The translations under genes were made by a program, and so were the position numbers. Positions 27,592-36,128 of a stretch of DNA of 64,000 nucleotides are shown one piece after another. A model generated the notes under the pieces. The model searched no databases. It saw only the letters and a list, made by a program, of their open reading frames with translations, and was not told the DNA's origin. Source of the DNA: Bacteroidales bacterium (lineage in GTDB: Bacteria; Bacteroidota; Bacteroidia; Bacteroidales; ML635J-15); the NCBI GenBank assembly GCA_017651185.1, contig JAGCDJ010000027.1, forward strand, positions 1-64,000, written 5' to 3'. Every line of letters begins with the position of its first letter. Position 1 is the first letter of the stretch.

Positions 27592-28437
27592 ATGATAGCA
27601 ATAGCAGACAGCGGTTCGACCAAAACATCATGGTTGATTTCGGACGGAAACAAGGAATACGAATTCAAGACAATAGGTTTTAATCCGTATTTTGTGACAA
27701 GAGATGAAGTATTAGAATGTATCAGGAAGGCATTTCCCGCCGAACTGAACCCTGCCGAAATTTCAAACGTGTACTTTTATGGTTCAGGATGTTCAAACTG
27801 CGACAACTTCGCGCATCTGCAGGACGCACTACAGAATTTCTTTGCAAATGCAAGCATCAACATATATTCCGACATGCTTGGTACTGCGCGTGCCGTACTT
27901 AAACGCGAAGCGGGTGTTGCCGCAATACTCGGAACCGGTTCAAATTCATGCTTCTTCGATGGAAATGAGATTACTCAATGCCCTGTTTCGCTAGGTTACA
28001 TCCTCGGTGACGAAGGTAGCGGTGCTACTATCGGCAAAAACTTTATTAAACGCTATCTGGAAGGTAAATTCGACCCTGAACTTACTCGACAAATACATGA
28101 AGAAACTGGCGAAAACATAAGTACAGTCCTAAATTCTGTCTACAAGGGAGAACACCCCAACCGCTATCTGGCAAATTTCACCAAGACCATCAACAAGCAT
28201 ATCGAACACCCGCAGATGCAGGAACTTATGCAGCAATCGTTCCGTGATTTCTTTGGCAATTATCTGTTCGTTTACCCCGACTATCTGAAATACAGGATTG
28301 GTTTTTGCGGAAGTATTGCCTACCATTTCAGCGAAATTCTGTTCGATGAACTTGAAAAAATCGGTTATTCAAGGAAAGACATACTGATAATCAACGAGGT
28401 ATTGCCCGAGTTACTGAAGTATCATTTGGAAAGTTGA
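27592..28437 (+). CDS. BadF/BadG-type ATPase, N-acetylglucosamine kinase-like
   Basis: 281 residues, ASKHA fold. Phosphate-1 motif IAIADSGSTKTSWLISDG (residues 2-19), phosphate-2 motif AAILGTGSNSCFFDG (about 109-123), and GYILGDEGSGATIGK (about 131-145), all typical of the BadF/BadG/BcrA/BcrD family and especially of the eukaryote-like N-acetylglucosamine kinases widespread in Bacteroidota. The probable reaction is ATP-dependent phosphorylation of an amino sugar for cell-wall recycling; the exact sugar is inferred. The reductive aromatic-ring dehydratase activators of the same family carry an Fe-S Cys pair that is not evident here. Monocistronic, convergent with the deiminase gene. Confidence 0.82.
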   Translation: MIAIADSGSTKTSWLISDGNKEYEFKTIGFNPYFVTRDEVLECIRKAFPAELNPAEISNVYFYGSGCSNCDNFAHLQDALQNFFANASINIYSDMLGTARAVLKREAGVAAILGTGSNSCFFDGNEITQCPVSLGYILGDEGSGATIGKNFIKRYLEGKFDPELTRQIHEETGENISTVLNSVYKGEHPNRYLANFTKTINKHIEHPQMQELMQQSFRDFFGNYLFVYPDYLKYRIGFCGSIAYHFSEILFDELEKIGYSRKDILIINEVLPELLKYHLES

Positions 28438-28458
28438 AAGTTGAGAGTTGAAAGTTTG
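28429..28458. repeat. Short heptad direct repeat (GTTGAAA/GTTGAGA)
   Basis: About three and a half copies of a 7-9-base unit (AAGTTGAAAGTTGAGAGTTGAAAGTTTG region) overlap the kinase stop codon. Simple low-complexity repeat in the convergent gap. Confidence 0.4.
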
Positions 28459-28480
28459 TCAATGCAAGGAATTGAGATGC

Positions 28481-30211
28481 TTATTGCTTTGAGAACTTGC
28501 ATGTGTACGACTTCTTTCCGCTGTACATTCTGACGAAGTAAAGTCCTGCTGCCATGTCGGATATATCTATGCAAGCGCCCTCCCATCTTGACGACGCATC
28601 CGTAGCAAGCGACTTAACTACTGCGCCCTGCTGGTTGATGATTTCAACGCTGTAGCTTCCTTCATCAACATTATTTGAAATAAAGTACAGAACTTCGGTA
28701 GCAGGATTCGGGAAACATTTTATATAACCGTTGTCGATTGCAAAACCTTCCGCAGAGGTCGGGCCCCCATCTGATTCAACGATAAAAATATGCGGGTCAG
28801 GTTCTCCGATATATGGATGCGTCTGTACCTGTCCGTTTTCGGTTTCCGCCTTAATGTAGTATGCAACTTTCTCGCCACGCTGCAATCCTTCAAACGTAAA
28901 CGAATATTCATCATCCGACACATTTGTCATTTCCTCCGAAATATATTCTCCATCATCTATCTTGAAGAAAATTTCTGCTCTAGTAATTGCACCGCCATTG
29001 CCGAGAGTGTAGATATTTGCAGTGATTGTATATGTTTCGGCATATCCAACGGTATCCAGAAGCGGATAGTGAGCAATTCTAAGCATATCGAAACGGGGAA
29101 CCTCATGGGTACGGCAGTGCAGTGCATCTGTTCCTTCCCATGGGGCGCTGCTTATAGGATTGAAGCCAATGACTTCGTAACCAGGCATTGCCTCTTCGTA
29201 AACGGCTTTTGCATTGGCGTTGTTAGTAGCGTTGTTGTTGGGAAATGCGAGGTAAACCTTTTTGTTTAATATCAACGAGTTGGAGTATGGCTGACTGCTA
29301 GGGCTATAAGTGCGGTAAACCTTGTACTTGTTGCCGTATGAACTAGTCTGGTTAGCCCAGTAATCGGCCATTGCCTCGTATGCGGCGTATTGCGCGTTGG
29401 ATGTTGGTACTTGTGTAATTATAACTTTGTCAACATCAATGAACTTGCCCCAGCAGTCGATATGTGCAATGTAATCGTTTAGCGGGTCATCCAAATGCAT
29501 GTAGTTTGTAATTCCAAGATAATTCTTGAAAATGGTGTCGAGTTGTGCTGGAGTATAAGTGTAACCGTCCTCTGAATTTTCGACATCAAGAGATGCGGAA
29601 CAAGAAGCAGCAACGCCAAGTCCATCTGTCATATAGTTTCCTCCGGTATGTACGACATTCATACCAAAAACAGGCTTGTTGAAATAGGTGCCGAAGTAAT
29701 TTGTAATTTCATCGTCGTTTGGGCGTGGACGATTGTAAACATAGTCGATCATACCAACCTGCTTGTCGCCATATTCTATGAACCACGGACTGTAGTCGCG
29801 ACACCAGTATGAGTCGATGCTATGACTTACAAATTTGAGATGGTTCATATTCACTCCGTTGTTTTGCAGGGTGGTTCTTACTGACGACTGGTTACTCGAA
29901 GCGCAAATTAGGTAAACTGTATCTTCCTGCGACAATTCTGCAATCAGCGAATATGGAACACCAAAACTTACGCCACTACCCCAATAACTTGACGGAGCAG
30001 CTACAATTACACCCTGATTCGGTTCAAATTCGGCTATGCTTCGTGGATTCTCTGGCGGGTCGGTAACGATAAGGTCGCGTGTATTTCCTTTTGCCGAAAG
30101 TTCTTCCCAACGCAAAGCATGGTATTTTCCCTGCTGCTCGCGCGGTATTTCCTGCGAAAAAATTACCGATGCACAGAACAGAAATGCTGCAGCAATAACA
30201 AACCTCTTCAT
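28481..30211 (-). CDS. Secreted peptidylarginine deiminase (Porphyromonas PPAD-like) with T9SS signal
   Basis: 576 residues. Signal peptide (1-19), catalytic guanidino-modifying (pentein) domain (about 55-395), an Ig-like domain (395-480) and a T9SS type A sorting domain (about 497-576). Catalytic residues by comparison with P. gingivalis PPAD recalled from memory: Asp139 (SYWCRDYSPWF), His250 and Asp252 (YIAHIDCWGKF), Cys366 (GTDALHCRTHEVP). Arg161 and Arg163 in NRPRPNDDE match PPAD Arg152/Arg154, which hold the carboxylate of a C-terminal arginine; TGGNYMTDG and YSNSLILN are also shared. The predicted reaction is peptidyl-arginine to peptidyl-citrulline plus ammonia, extracellular. Agmatine deiminase is less likely because of the signal peptide, sorting domain and Arg clamp. 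It follows the gingipain-like gene on the same strand. Confidence 0.9.
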   Translation of the reverse strand: MKRFVIAAAFLFCASVIFSQEIPREQQGKYHALRWEELSAKGNTRDLIVTDPPENPRSIAEFEPNQGVIVAAPSSYWGSGVSFGVPYSLIAELSQEDTVYLICASSNQSSVRTTLQNNGVNMNHLKFVSHSIDSYWCRDYSPWFIEYGDKQVGMIDYVYNRPRPNDDEITNYFGTYFNKPVFGMNVVHTGGNYMTDGLGVAASCSASLDVENSEDGYTYTPAQLDTIFKNYLGITNYMHLDDPLNDYIAHIDCWGKFIDVDKVIITQVPTSNAQYAAYEAMADYWANQTSSYGNKYKVYRTYSPSSQPYSNSLILNKKVYLAFPNNNATNNANAKAVYEEAMPGYEVIGFNPISSAPWEGTDALHCRTHEVPRFDMLRIAHYPLLDTVGYAETYTITANIYTLGNGGAITRAEIFFKIDDGEYISEEMTNVSDDEYSFTFEGLQRGEKVAYYIKAETENGQVQTHPYIGEPDPHIFIVESDGGPTSAEGFAIDNGYIKCFPNPATEVLYFISNNVDEGSYSVEIINQQGAVVKSLATDASSRWEGACIDISDMAAGLYFVRMYSGKKSYTCKFSKQ

Positions 30212-30218
30212 AATTCGA

Positions 30219-30225
30219 CTCCTTT
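30219..30225 (-). promoter_or_regulatory. Unusually strong Shine-Dalgarno site (AAAGGAG) of the deiminase gene
   Basis: The minus strand reads AAAGGAG, 7 bases before the ATG at 30211. Strong Shine-Dalgarno sites are rare elsewhere in this window. It fixes the start codon and lies directly after the T-run of the preceding terminator-like hairpin. Confidence 0.6.
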
Positions 30226-30266
30226 AAAAACGGAAAGGCATCGCACTTTCGCACAATGCCCTTCCG
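30226..30266 (-). terminator. Terminator-like hairpin between the gingipain-like and deiminase genes
   Basis: On the minus strand CGGAAGGGCAT pairs with ATGCCTTTCCG (11 pairs, one G-U) around a 14-base loop, followed by TTTTT. It begins 12 bases after the protease stop codon, and its T-run abuts the deiminase ribosome site. No promoter fits between hairpin and ATG, so it may be a leaky terminator or an mRNA-stabilising hairpin. Confidence 0.7.
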
Positions 30267-30278
30267 AAAAATCTTTAA

Positions 30279-33200
30279 TTATCTTACTATTGACATATTC
30301 TTTGTGATAGTTTCGCCACCGATATTAACCCTGACAATATACATTCCTTCTGCAAAAGAAGAAGTTTCTAGTGAAATGTAGTTTTCACCCGATTGCAAGT
30401 TCAATCTGTCGATTGTCTTTACCAACTGGCCAATAGCATTGTAAATGTTGATTGAAACTTCACTGTTATCGGTAAGGTTAAGGTTGATGTATGCGTTGTC
30501 ATTTGCCGGATTTGGATAGATATCCATTGAATTTTCTGACACTTCGATGTCGGTATGTATGCTTACCGTTGAGTTTGCGTGTGCAGGTAACTTTATATCG
30601 TCAATCCATGCACAGTCGCTACCGCCTGTTTCTGACTGGTCTTTAACATAAGACCATTTCAATGTGTGAGAACCTGCAGATACAGGATATGTCTGCAAAC
30701 TCCAGTTGTCGCTTGTACCAGCCCATTGTCCTTTCTTGTTGCCATCGATGTAGAATGCTAGATAGTCGTAGAAGGAAGAAGTGCTATACCAAGGCTGGTT
30801 TTCGCACGAAACCTTCTTGTAGAACTCAACATTGTCGGCATTGAGAACATCCAATGTGATTGTAAGGTCACTAGTTGCATTGTTGCCAATATTGCCAGAT
30901 CTTGCACAATACTGGCCTTCGTATGCACCTGTCGAAACTATTGTCCAAGGCACAGAACTGCTGTTTTGCCATGCGTAAGAATCGAAACTGTTACTTTCCC
31001 AGTCTTCAATCTGAAGACCTACAGAAAGGCAGGTATTTGCGCTTGCATTATATGTGCCATCTGTCTGTGCAGTTAAGCATATACTTGTTCCCGAAGCGAC
31101 ATCGTCTGCCACAGCAATTTCAAACTCTACATTTTGCGAACTTCCTGCATTAATTGCATTGTATTGTGCCTCATCGGAAATCAATGTAATACCTTCTGCG
31201 GTCAAGGTTGCTGTTCCTGCAGCAAGTTGTGCATGTCCGTTATTAGCAATGCTGAAGATGATTTTTGCTGTTTCGCCAGCGTCTAACATATTGTTGTTGT
31301 TTCCGCTTTCTGAATCATCGATTCTTACAAACGACATTGCTGGAGCAGGAGCGTTGGCGGTCATCATGAAAGAACCATTCCTTGTGTCACAGTTGCTTGC
31401 TGTGATTGTGTATGCGACTTCGATATTGGTTTGGTCGGCAACGCCGTTGCGGATTGACATTGTGAAAGCATCGTTCTTGGTTACGCTTCCGTTTGCTGCA
31501 ATGACACCAAACGATTCGCTGTTGTCGGTGATAGTAATGTCGTTGCTTGATGATGATATTGCCAAACTTACATTGTTTGCGGCTTCAACACCTACATTAT
31601 TTAATGTGTAGTTGAGTTTTATTGTTTCGTTATAATCGGCTGCGCCGTTGTTGTTGCCTTCACTATCGTTGATTGCATAACCGCCATTAACTACATACGG
31701 ACCTTCAGGAACAATTACCATTATTTCCTGCTGATATGTTACCTTATTGTATGCTGTTGCTGTAATTTTTACAGTGCAAGGTTCATCTAATCCTGTAATG
31801 TCAATAGTTGCAGTACCGTTGTTGACATAACCAGCTCCGAGAATTACAACTTCTCCGTCAATCACTCTTGTAATAGCAACAAGAGTTTCGTCTGCATTGC
31901 TATTTACTTCTATTTCGCTCTGTCCTACAGTAAGCACACTTGGATGAGAAATTGTCATTTCCTGTGGAGTTTTGCTGCGGAACATTGTTGACGGGTCGCC
32001 GAAAATTGTCCATGTATCAGCCATACCTGCGCCATCATTACCTGAACTCGAATTTCCTGTATGGTCTTGAATCATACGGAAATATCCGTTGAAAGAAATA
32101 CCACCGATGGTTCTCTTTATGTTACCATTCAAGGACTCTACAATGATGTCAACCATTTCGTCTTGTGCAGTCATAGGTGGAGTCCAGTCTTGGTTGATTG
32201 TTGATCCGAGGAAAGCAAGAGCACCGGTTGGGTTACCGTTCTTGCTTGCACGAAGCCATGCCTCTGCGAAGCATGTGTTTCCATTGAAATCACCATTTAC
32301 GCAGGCGACACTTATTATAAAAGGTAATTTATTCGCATTGGTAAGAGCATTGACATGAGAGTTTGTGTATCCTGTACTTGCCCATTCCTGAACATCTCCG
32401 TGACCGATGTAGCAACCAAGTCCAACACCTGCATTGAAAGCAGCGGATGTTGCAGAAACATCAGATAAAGTACCGTATGATGATGTTTGATTTACTCGTG
32501 ATACTGTGTAACCATAGTTTTCAAGGTCGCTCTGTATGAAGCCCATGTGTTGCATATCGCTTTCAGCACCATTACCTTGGTTGTGTCCTTGTCCTGCGCC
32601 TTCGTTTGATGCGCTACCATAGGCATTTGAAAGCCAAGTGTCGCTCGTTGTAAGTTCCTTTTCGTATAGAACTACCTTGCGAACCATATTCTGGATGTCG
32701 GCAACCGATTGTCCCGAAAAACGACCGATGAAAACATCTGCATAGTGGTCGTTTCCAACAAGATAAGCATATTTGTTGTCGGAATTTGCCGAACTTGTGC
32801 CGCTGGTCGGCACATCAGCAGCATCACCAACAAGAAGTATGTATGCAAGGTCGCTATGGTTGTTGAAGTAATTTGTAATGTATGTCTGTACATTAGATGC
32901 GGTTGTACCTACTGCACTCATAAGTACCATTTCTGTTTCGATACCTTTTTCGCGCTTCCATGCTACGAAATCTGTCATTGCAGATTGATATGTGTCCTTG
33001 CAGATTATCAGCATTCTGCCTGGATGTCCGTCCTGCAACTGTGTGTAGCGGGTCTTGCTGCCGTAGTTGATGAAAAGACGGTTGTTAATGTTCTCAAACT
33101 CGTCAATCTTTTCGTAAGATGCTGTAATTTCGTTCTCACTTGGCTGCTGGGTAAACTTTACCTTTACAGTTATTTCGGTGAAAACTTTCAACTGTTTCTG

Positions 33201-33734
33201 TACTGGATTGTACTGGAACGGGAAGAAATGAACCGTTGTTCCGCGCACGTCCCTAATGCAGAAGGCCTCGCTGTTTACTGCTTCTACCGATGGAACAAAA
33301 GCATCAACATTGTAGCATTTGCCGTATTCGTAAGGAACTGTTGCCGGATCGATTTTACGACTGATTGAACCTTTCGACGGTGCGATGCTAATATTGTTTA
33401 CCGTGATGTAGTTTGCATCAACGATTTCGGCAACGGCCTTTCCCTTTGCAGGAATGCGTACCGAAGCAGCAAAGTATGGAACATCAGGAATACCCTTTTC
33501 CATATAGTTGATGCCATCGGACGAACCTACAATAACTTCGGTACCATTTGGAGTTTGCACCTCGCTTAGCGAATATGAATTTACGTTCAGCTTTAATGTT
33601 ATTCCGCTGTTATTTTCTTCAATTATTTGAACCGATGAGTTCTGTGGTTTCTGATTGTCAATGACTACCACTGACTGTGAGTTGACCAGCATTGCAGTCG
33701 CTAACATTGCGACAATTAACAATAATCTTTTCAT
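30279..33734 (-). CDS. Gingipain-like C25 cysteine protease (Arg-gingipain type) with T9SS signal
   Basis: 1151 residues. Signal peptide (1-20); pro-domain (about 21-229); C25 caspase-like catalytic domain (about 230-590); Ig-like domain (590-675); two CARDB-like domains (about 680-905); a cleaved-adhesin/MAM-like jelly-roll (905-1055); T9SS type A sorting domain (1072-1151). By comparison with RgpB recalled from memory: His445 (IGHG) and Cys478 (VACVNGDF), 33 residues apart as in RgpB His211/Cys244; Glu378; S1-pocket Asp393 (AESDMQH; RgpB Asp163), Val476, Trp517 and Met521 (INQDWTPPM; RgpB Trp284/Met288). The sequence KTR-YTQ at Arg229/Tyr230 matches the pro-peptide cleavage point. Arg specificity is therefore predicted. 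The deiminase gene is 67 bases downstream. Confidence 0.93.
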   Translation of the reverse strand: MKRLLLIVAMLATAMLVNSQSVVVIDNQKPQNSSVQIIEENNSGITLKLNVNSYSLSEVQTPNGTEVIVGSSDGINYMEKGIPDVPYFAASVRIPAKGKAVAEIVDANYITVNNISIAPSKGSISRKIDPATVPYEYGKCYNVDAFVPSVEAVNSEAFCIRDVRGTTVHFFPFQYNPVQKQLKVFTEITVKVKFTQQPSENEITASYEKIDEFENINNRLFINYGSKTRYTQLQDGHPGRMLIICKDTYQSAMTDFVAWKREKGIETEMVLMSAVGTTASNVQTYITNYFNNHSDLAYILLVGDAADVPTSGTSSANSDNKYAYLVGNDHYADVFIGRFSGQSVADIQNMVRKVVLYEKELTTSDTWLSNAYGSASNEGAGQGHNQGNGAESDMQHMGFIQSDLENYGYTVSRVNQTSSYGTLSDVSATSAAFNAGVGLGCYIGHGDVQEWASTGYTNSHVNALTNANKLPFIISVACVNGDFNGNTCFAEAWLRASKNGNPTGALAFLGSTINQDWTPPMTAQDEMVDIIVESLNGNIKRTIGGISFNGYFRMIQDHTGNSSSGNDGAGMADTWTIFGDPSTMFRSKTPQEMTISHPSVLTVGQSEIEVNSNADETLVAITRVIDGEVVILGAGYVNNGTATIDITGLDEPCTVKITATAYNKVTYQQEIMVIVPEGPYVVNGGYAINDSEGNNNGAADYNETIKLNYTLNNVGVEAANNVSLAISSSSNDITITDNSESFGVIAANGSVTKNDAFTMSIRNGVADQTNIEVAYTITASNCDTRNGSFMMTANAPAPAMSFVRIDDSESGNNNNMLDAGETAKIIFSIANNGHAQLAAGTATLTAEGITLISDEAQYNAINAGSSQNVEFEIAVADDVASGTSICLTAQTDGTYNASANTCLSVGLQIEDWESNSFDSYAWQNSSSVPWTIVSTGAYEGQYCARSGNIGNNATSDLTITLDVLNADNVEFYKKVSCENQPWYSTSSFYDYLAFYIDGNKKGQWAGTSDNWSLQTYPVSAGSHTLKWSYVKDQSETGGSDCAWIDDIKLPAHANSTVSIHTDIEVSENSMDIYPNPANDNAYINLNLTDNSEVSINIYNAIGQLVKTIDRLNLQSGENYISLETSSFAEGMYIVRVNIGGETITKNMSIVR

Positions 33735-33757
33735 TACAAATTACAATTAGTAAAAGA

Positions 33758-33765
33758 CAAAGATA
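33758..33765 (-). promoter_or_regulatory. -7 box (TATCTTTG) of the gingipain-like gene
   Basis: The minus strand reads TATCTTTG 23 bases before the protease start codon. A second match, TATATTTG, lies at 33852-33859. Either could drive protease and deiminase together. Confidence 0.5.
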
Positions 33766-33938
33766 AATCAATTTTTCAAAATTAAATTATAATATATTCA
33801 TAATAAATAACAACCTCAGATATGAGGTCATATAAAGTAGCATTTGTGCGACAAATATAAAGATAGGCGACTAAATTGAGATTTGAGAATTTATTTTATT
33901 TATTGGTCAAGCGCAGCAATTGACAAATTAAGCGTCAA

Positions 33939-35276
33939 CTATTTTATCCAGCAATCTACATTGAACTTGCAGTCCTTGTATTCGTCATCAACCTTGATGT
34001 ACACGCCTTTGACCTTATCCTTAACCCACTCGTCGATGAGTTTGCTGTTCTTATCCTCCAAGGCGTATCTTTGCAATGTCAGGTAGTCGTCCTTCATGTT
34101 TGCCTTGTGCTCCTTTACATCTAGGTCGAGGCGTACAATCTTTATTACTCGGATACCTCTGTTGTCGCTCGAGAGGAATGGTTTCGAGAATTCGCCTTCC
34201 TTCAACGGTGAAATTGCCATCTTTGTGTATGGGTCTAAAAAGTCTGACGTCATATGCGCGTCACCATAGTATGGGTTCATGACTTTTCCATCTGAACCTT
34301 TGCTGTCGCCGTTGCTGTATTTCTTTACCGCATCGACAAAACTGATTGTGTCGGACTTTAGAATGTTGTAGACTTCGTTAGCTTTCTTGTCGGCTGCCTC
34401 CAACGCCTCCATACTTACTTTCGGTTTCATAAGGATATGACGGAAATTCATCATGTTGCCTTTCTTTTCAATCATCTGAATAATATGAAATCCATATTCC
34501 GTCTCAACCACCTGCGACACATCCAATGGACTTGTCAGGTTGAATGCCACCTGCGAAAATTCGGGCACTAGGTCGGTCTTGCTGACAAATCCAAGTTCGC
34601 CACCCTTCATTGCCGAACCTGGGTCTTCTGAATACAGCACTGCCATTGTCGAAAAACTTTCGCCGTTGAGTATGCGCTCGCGAATCTTGTTGAGTTCGGC
34701 AATAACCTTTTCCTTGTCCTCTTTGCTTACTTCGGGCTTGATAACTATTTCGGAAAGTTCGTAGTATGCCTCGATTGTGGGAATGCTGTCGGCAGGCAAA
34801 TTGTCAAAATACCTCTTTACTTCCGATGGCGTAACCTTGGTGTCGCCGATAATTTTCTGCTGTACCTTCTGCGACATCAGTTGTTCCTCGATTGTGCTCC
34901 TCAAGTCATCCTTAATTGCTTTGATAGTCTTGCCGAAATATTCTTCCAGTTTTTGTTCAGAACCAATCTGGTTTATAAATACGCTCAGTCGGCGGTCTAA
35001 TTCTGTTTCAACTTCTTTGGGAGTTACTTCGATACTATCTTTTTGTGCTTGGACATAGAGCAATTTCTGGAACATCATGTCCTCAAGGATTTCGCAGCGG
35101 GTATTGCTATTTACATCCATCTGCTGGCTTGCCATCTGTATGTACTGGTTCTCGATGTCGGACATCATGATAATTTCGTTGCCAACTATTCCGACAATCT
35201 TGTCGATGATTCCTTGCGGGTATGCAACTGTGCATGCTAGCAGTCCTATTATGCTGATTAAAATCTTCTTTTTCAT
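33939..35276 (-). CDS. surA: SurA-like periplasmic chaperone / peptidyl-prolyl isomerase
   Basis: 445 residues. Signal peptide (MKKKILISIIGLLACTVAYPQ), SurA N-terminal chaperone region (about 22-165, GIIDKIVGIVGNEIIMMSDIE), then two parvulin domains: the first canonical (about 170-270, GGELGFVSKTDLVPEFSQVAF and TEYGFHIIQMIEKK), the second diverged (about 275-375, FRHILMKPKVS). It escorts unfolded outer-membrane proteins through the periplasm. It is last in the operon guaB, double-parvulin PPIase, lipoprotein, surA; its ATG is 3 bases after the previous stop codon. The many outer-membrane and T9SS cargo proteins encoded here are plausible clients, by inference. Confidence 0.9.
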   Translation of the reverse strand: MKKKILISIIGLLACTVAYPQGIIDKIVGIVGNEIIMMSDIENQYIQMASQQMDVNSNTRCEILEDMMFQKLLYVQAQKDSIEVTPKEVETELDRRLSVFINQIGSEQKLEEYFGKTIKAIKDDLRSTIEEQLMSQKVQQKIIGDTKVTPSEVKRYFDNLPADSIPTIEAYYELSEIVIKPEVSKEDKEKVIAELNKIRERILNGESFSTMAVLYSEDPGSAMKGGELGFVSKTDLVPEFSQVAFNLTSPLDVSQVVETEYGFHIIQMIEKKGNMMNFRHILMKPKVSMEALEAADKKANEVYNILKSDTISFVDAVKKYSNGDSKGSDGKVMNPYYGDAHMTSDFLDPYTKMAISPLKEGEFSKPFLSSDNRGIRVIKIVRLDLDVKEHKANMKDDYLTLQRYALEDKNSKLIDEWVKDKVKGVYIKVDDEYKDCKFNVDCWIK

Positions 35277-35279
35277 AAG

Positions 35280-36128
35280 TTAATTGCCAAAAGTAATAGT
35301 TCCGTCTGACTTGTATTTGTTCATTAGTTCCTGCTTGCCTTGTATGTACTTGTCGTGCCTGCGCTTGTTCATTATTATCTGTATGATTTGCGGTTTGGCA
35401 AGTTCGATAGGCAGAAGGTCGCCAGGTATTAGGTAGTCGTCAATCTTGACTAGGTAGTGCAATGTGTCGTGTACGAAGTCGAGAGTGTTCTTGTATTTTA
35501 GTTCGTAAGATTCGATGTTTCCGCTATAGTTTATCAGTTTTATGAAATCGTTGAGTTCCACCCAGTCCTTTACGAAGTATACGTTCTTGTCGGGTCCGTC
35601 GCAGTAGTCGCCGAGTTCCTGTTCGCTGTCGAGTTCGCTTTTTCTGAGTTTCTCGAAAATTTCGTAGTATCTTACAATTTTGGGCGAGATTGTCATATAG
35701 TGCGCCTTGACATACGTCGTGCTTATAACATAATCGTTCAGGTGTTTGTCATAATAATCGGTTATTTCCTTCTCGGTTATGTTCATGTTTACGTTGCTGT
35801 AGATGTACTTGTTGCAGTATTCGTGTACATACAACTGCCGGCGGTACTGCATTGCCTTGCGGTTTATTTCGGCAGTGTCGTACAGAAGTTTTGTTGCTTC
35901 GCTGTACATTATTCGTTCGGAAAGCCAATCGTCGATGTACTTGTCGGCAAGTTTTGCACTATCGGTTTTGCTGGCGAACGGCATTATTGCACGCACAAGT
36001 TCTGCTTCGGTCATTTTTTCGTTTCCGAAACAGACAACATATTTTTCCTGCACCTGTTCTTCCTTTTTGGTGCTGCACGAGCAAAGTGCAACTATAAGCA
36101 ATATTATCGTGAATATTCTACCTGACAT
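35280..36128 (-). CDS. SurA/PrsA-like lipoprotein of the PPIase operon
   Basis: 282 residues. Lipobox ALCSCS with Cys17 or Cys19 after a hydrophobic signal. The body is helical, with MTEAELVRAIMPFASKTDSAKLADKYIDDWLSER-type SurA N-terminal features and TEKEITDYYDKHLNDY, the usual sequence before a parvulin domain, but no recognisable parvulin active site follows. This matches the middle gene of the Bacteroidota surA operon, a probable non-catalytic chaperone lipoprotein. Its ATG overlaps the stop codon of the double-parvulin gene (one base), and surA follows 3 bases later, so all are translated in step. Confidence 0.8.
   Translation of the reverse strand: MSGRIFTIILLIVALCSCSTKKEEQVQEKYVVCFGNEKMTEAELVRAIMPFASKTDSAKLADKYIDDWLSERIMYSEATKLLYDTAEINRKAMQYRRQLYVHEYCNKYIYSNVNMNITEKEITDYYDKHLNDYVISTTYVKAHYMTISPKIVRYYEIFEKLRKSELDSEQELGDYCDGPDKNVYFVKDWVELNDFIKLINYSGNIESYELKYKNTLDFVHDTLHYLVKIDDYLIPGDLLPIELAKPQIIQIIMNKRRHDKYIQGKQELMNKYKSDGTITFGN

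Noticed and set aside
28429-28458. Heptad repeats considered as CRISPR or phase-variation tract
   Set aside because: Only about three short degenerate units, outside any promoter or gene start.
28481-30211. Deiminase considered as agmatine deiminase
   Set aside because: Signal peptide, Ig and T9SS domains and the NRPRPNDDE double-Arg motif point to the PPAD type instead.
32709-33368. Plus-strand open frame of 219 codons
   Set aside because: Antisense shadow of the gingipain-like catalytic domain.
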